A DNA stretch of 64,000 bases, from assembly GCA_012295275.1 (NCBI GenBank), contig CM022671.1, positions 6,200,065 to 6,264,064 on the forward strand, written 5' to 3'. Source of the stretch: Chrysomallon squamiferum (taxonomy: Eukaryota; Mollusca; Gastropoda; Neomphalida; Peltospiridae). The position numbers were made by a program, and so were the translations under genes. The notes below the pieces were generated by a model, which was not told where the DNA came from, ran no database searches, and worked only from the letters and a program-made list of their open reading frames with translations. Shown piece by piece: positions 61,695 to 64,000 of this stretch. Numbering within the stretch: position 1 is the first letter of the stretch; the number at the start of each line of letters is the position of its first letter.

Positions 61695-64000
61695 CTGAAA
61701 GTAAGTAAATAAGTAAATAAATAAATAAATATGATGATGATGGTAATGATAATGATGATGTTGGTAATAATAATAATAATCATAACATTAACATTAACAA
61801 TAATAATAATAATTAAAAAAATATAAATTATAGTAATAATAACAATAACAATAATAATATAGAAATAGTAATAATTACAGTAATGACAGTTAGTTATACT
61901 ATAACAAGGATAATAATAACTGGTATGATGATGATGATGATGGTGGTGGTTTACAAAATGATAATTATTATAATAATACTTATACTTATGTTGATGGTAA
62001 CTACACTGAAATAATGTTTTATATGAAGTAACAATAACAATAATAAATAAAAAAATATATAATAATAATAGATAAATAAATATATAAATAAAGAAATAAA
62101 ATAAATTAACTAAATTATATATAAATATATATAAATAAATAATTAAATAAAACACCTTGCGCCGGGTGACGCTAAAAGCTTGTTTACAGTTGTTACAGTC
62201 GTCAACATCGTCTTCATGTTGCCACCGAACTTCTGTCTCTGCCTGTCTTATCTTCTCTAACTGAATCTAAACACAACAACACAACATTTTATAAATAAAT
62301 ACTTTACAAAAACTTAACTACCTACACCCTCAAACTAGTAACAACGAAGAGTAAGAATAGTAAAAAAAAAAAAAAAAAAAAAAGGAGTAAAAAAGACATA
62401 ACCAACATATCCACACACAAAAAACTTAATATTAAAACGATACTGTTATAAAGTGACAGAAAGTAAATAAATGATTCTTTTTATCAGTAACTGGTTATGT
62501 GTAAGCATGAATTTCTAAATTGCCTGCAGTAACTAGTTACCTGTGATTTAATCAGTGACTAAATTATCCAGTGGTTTATGTCAGACTAAATTACTTGTAA
62601 CCAATGATTTACATCACTGACTAAATTACCTGTAACAATGGTTTTACTTGTAACCAATGATTTACATCACTGACTAAATTACCTGTAACAATGGTTTACA
62701 TCAGTGACTAAATTACCTGTAACCAGCGATTTACGTCAGTTACTAAATTACCTGTAACCAGTGATTTACATCAGTGACTAAATTACCTGTAGTGACTGTG
62801 ACAGTTTCACAAAGTCACGTTGAACTGCCTCGCTGTTATCCAGGTCAGTTTGCAGTGAGTAAATCTGAGTTTTCAGTGACTGAATTTCATTTTCCAATTT
62901 CGACTGATTCCAAAAAAAACAAAAAAAATAAACAATTAATTTGTAACAGCAAGATTAAAAATAACATGCATATCTGAAATTTTAATTAACAAAACATTTT
63001 ATATGATTCACAGTAAACTGCATATCTTTAAAATTCATTGAAAAAAATCAGTCATTAATAGTCTTTAGGACAGAGCTTTGAAAAAAAATGGTTCCAGCCT
63101 AATTCACTGTCAACAACATGATATAAAAATAAAAATAAAATAAGAGAAAGAGAGAGAGATAGAGAGAAAGAGAGAGAGAGAGAGATACCGAGACAGAGAG
63201 AGATACACACACATACACAGACAAACAGACATATACCTTTGTGTTGCCGTGTTCTTCGACTCTCTGCTGCAGACACTGTATGAGTTGTCTGGACTTGGCC
63301 TGGACACTTTTTAGCGAATGTTCCGCTTCTCTCAGTTTACTCTCACACTCAGCACGCACAGATGACTCTCTCTCTAGTTCTGACTTGATGCTTTCATTAC
63401 ATGCTGCAAATACACGCCATTTCAGTTACTTTAAGTCTTTGTCATATCTATATATGTATAAACTAGGTTATATCCTGGACTTCTGGTAAGTTATGTATAA
63501 CACTGAAGTGTGTGGGTGTCAGTGTTTAAAAGAAGTGACAGATCTGACACTGAAATGACTACTGCAGAATATGTACTTCTCTCATAATGCTAAATATTTT
63601 AAAAGTTTGTTTTATATGGATAAAAATTTTACATAAAAAGACAACAGTTCTGAAAGTCATTTACAGTCACGAGGTTTTCTATTTTATTTTTTATTTTTTC
63701 ATTACTATTTTTTTTTTTACTTTTTTTTTTTATTTGTTAATCATTTATGCTATTTTATGTTATTTATTTCGTTTATTTTTTATGTTATGTTGTGTTATGT
63801 TTACAAAGCACACTGACCTAGTTTTTCTTGAAGGGCGTGCAACTCATTGGTCAGTGTTTCCTCAATAGTTGTCTTCTCCTGCTGCTCACTGACGACCTGG
63901 TCTTTGAGAAAAAGAATTTCACTGTGCAGCGACTCCTCTGTGTGTTCCTTAGCAACCTTTGCCGAGATTATCTCTTCTCTGTACTTGAGTAACAGCAGCT
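61527..64000 (-). CDS. RABEP: Rabaptin-5-like Rab GTPase-binding effector with C-terminal FYVE (3' part, 5 exons)
   Basis: The 3' end of a rabaptin gene, cut by the window edge. Rabaptins are coiled-coil effectors of Rab5/Rab4 on early endosomes. Exons on the minus strand: 64000-63818 (partial), 63403-63237, 62903-62787, 62266-62156 and 61694-61527. All phases agree. The first three encode coiled coil with rabaptin-type segments (KYREEIISAKVAKEHTEE, EILFLKDQVVSEQQ). The fourth continues DFVKLSQSLQ|IQLEKIRQAE, close to the vertebrate C-terminal Rab5-binding region. The last two form a FYVE finger (WQHEDD, CNNC, RRKHHCKHCG, FCTEC, KVCDVC; all eight zinc cysteines present), predicted to bind PI3P. 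Human rabaptin lacks this finger; a FYVE-bearing bilaterian form is known as a domain family. The symbol is by family, not a proven 1:1 orthologue. Confidence 0.93.
61695..62155 (-). other. RABEP: Rabaptin-like intron within the FYVE domain
   Basis: 461 bases, almost wholly AT-rich trinucleotide and tetranucleotide microsatellite ((AAT)n, (GAT)n, (TAAA)n). The long ORF across it is low-complexity translation, not a gene. Confidence 0.85.
62156..62266 (-). CDS. RABEP: Rabaptin-like, end of coiled coil and first FYVE zinc pair
   Basis: 37 codons, phase 0: IQLEKIRQAE, then the FYVE WxxD-like WQHEDD, CNNC, and FSVTRRK at the splice junction (AAG|GTGTTT), which splits the RRKHHC phosphoinositide motif. 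Confidence 0.94.
62505..62786 (-). repeat. Tandem array repeating the rabaptin exon 5' splice site (about 35-bp unit, 7-8 copies)
   Basis: On the minus strand the exon ends CTACAG|GTAATTTAGTCACTG and the following units read TTACAGGTAATTTAGTCACT, then GATGTAAATCACTGG. The ACAG|GTAATTTAG junction therefore recurs several times, with decayed versions further away. Confidence 0.9.
62787..62903 (-). CDS. RABEP: Rabaptin-like, coiled-coil exon abutting a tandem array
   Basis: 39 codons, phase 0 both sides: SKLENEIQSLKTQIYSLQ then DNSEAVQRDFVKLSQSLQ, ending CTACAG|GTAATTTAG. The donor is the first unit of a 35-bp array. Confidence 0.93.
63237..63403 (-). CDS. RABEP: Rabaptin-like, coiled-coil exon
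   Basis: 167 bases after TTTGCAG, phase 1 in and 0 out, ending HGNTK|GTATAT. It encodes ACNESIKSELERESS and CLQQRVEEHGNTK. A (GA)n tract sits just 3' of the donor. Confidence 0.92.
63818..64000 (-). CDS. RABEP: Rabaptin-like, coiled-coil exon (partial at window edge)
   Basis: Open throughout, ending LHALQEKL then CTAG|GTCAGT, phase 1 out. It is Glu/Lys/Leu-rich coiled coil. The 5' limit is outside the window. Confidence 0.92.

Noticed and set aside
61649-62155. 168-codon minus-strand ORF
   Set aside because: It is low-complexity translation of AT trinucleotide repeats in an intron, overlapping the FYVE exon only at its end.

Overview
This is a eukaryotic nuclear window, most likely from a lophotrochozoan and probably a gastropod mollusc. 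The evidence is multi-exon genes with GT/AG introns, very AT-rich non-coding DNA packed with di- and trinucleotide microsatellites, intronless Toll-like receptor genes in tandem, and a rabaptin ending in a FYVE finger. The taxon is an inference. Nothing prokaryotic is present.

Layout. (1) 1-12.4 kb: a direct segmental duplication of about 5 kb. Each copy carries one minus-strand single-coding-exon Toll-like receptor of 710 residues (311-2443 and 7880-10012), about 96% identical in protein, with a probable non-coding leader exon upstream. (2) 12.95-15.23 kb: an unrecognised minus-strand gene with two coding exons; its 5' exon shows a frame conflict or alternative donors. (3) 19.2-45.4 kb: a plus-strand SH2B/Lnk-family adaptor gene. 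All seven coding exons can be assembled into a 587-residue protein (dimerisation domain, PH, SH2, C-terminal Cbl-type motif). Its introns hold three minisatellites and a 2.85-kb fold-back DNA transposon. (4) 45.4-61.5 kb: a convergent intergenic region with microsatellites and a decayed hAT-like fragment. (5) 61.5-64.0 kb: the last five exons of a minus-strand rabaptin-5-like gene, running off the right edge.

The most unusual signal is a set of three minisatellites that abut exon/intron junctions. At 43.66-44.42 kb the 3' splice site and start of the SH2-encoding exon is repeated about 16 times in front of the real exon. At 36.15-37.61 kb a 35-bp array starts within the 5' splice site of SH2B exon 3. 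At 62.5-62.79 kb a 35-bp array in the rabaptin gene repeats that exon's 5' splice site. The fold-back element, with two 623-bp inverted arms around a decayed ORF of an uncharacterised transposon family, is the second main item.

Functionally, the TLRs are innate-immune receptors, SH2B is an adaptor of insulin/JAK-type tyrosine-kinase signalling, and rabaptin-FYVE is a Rab5/PI3P endosomal effector. Nothing suggests co-regulation of these genes; they look like ordinary metazoan neighbours. All alignments were done by eye.
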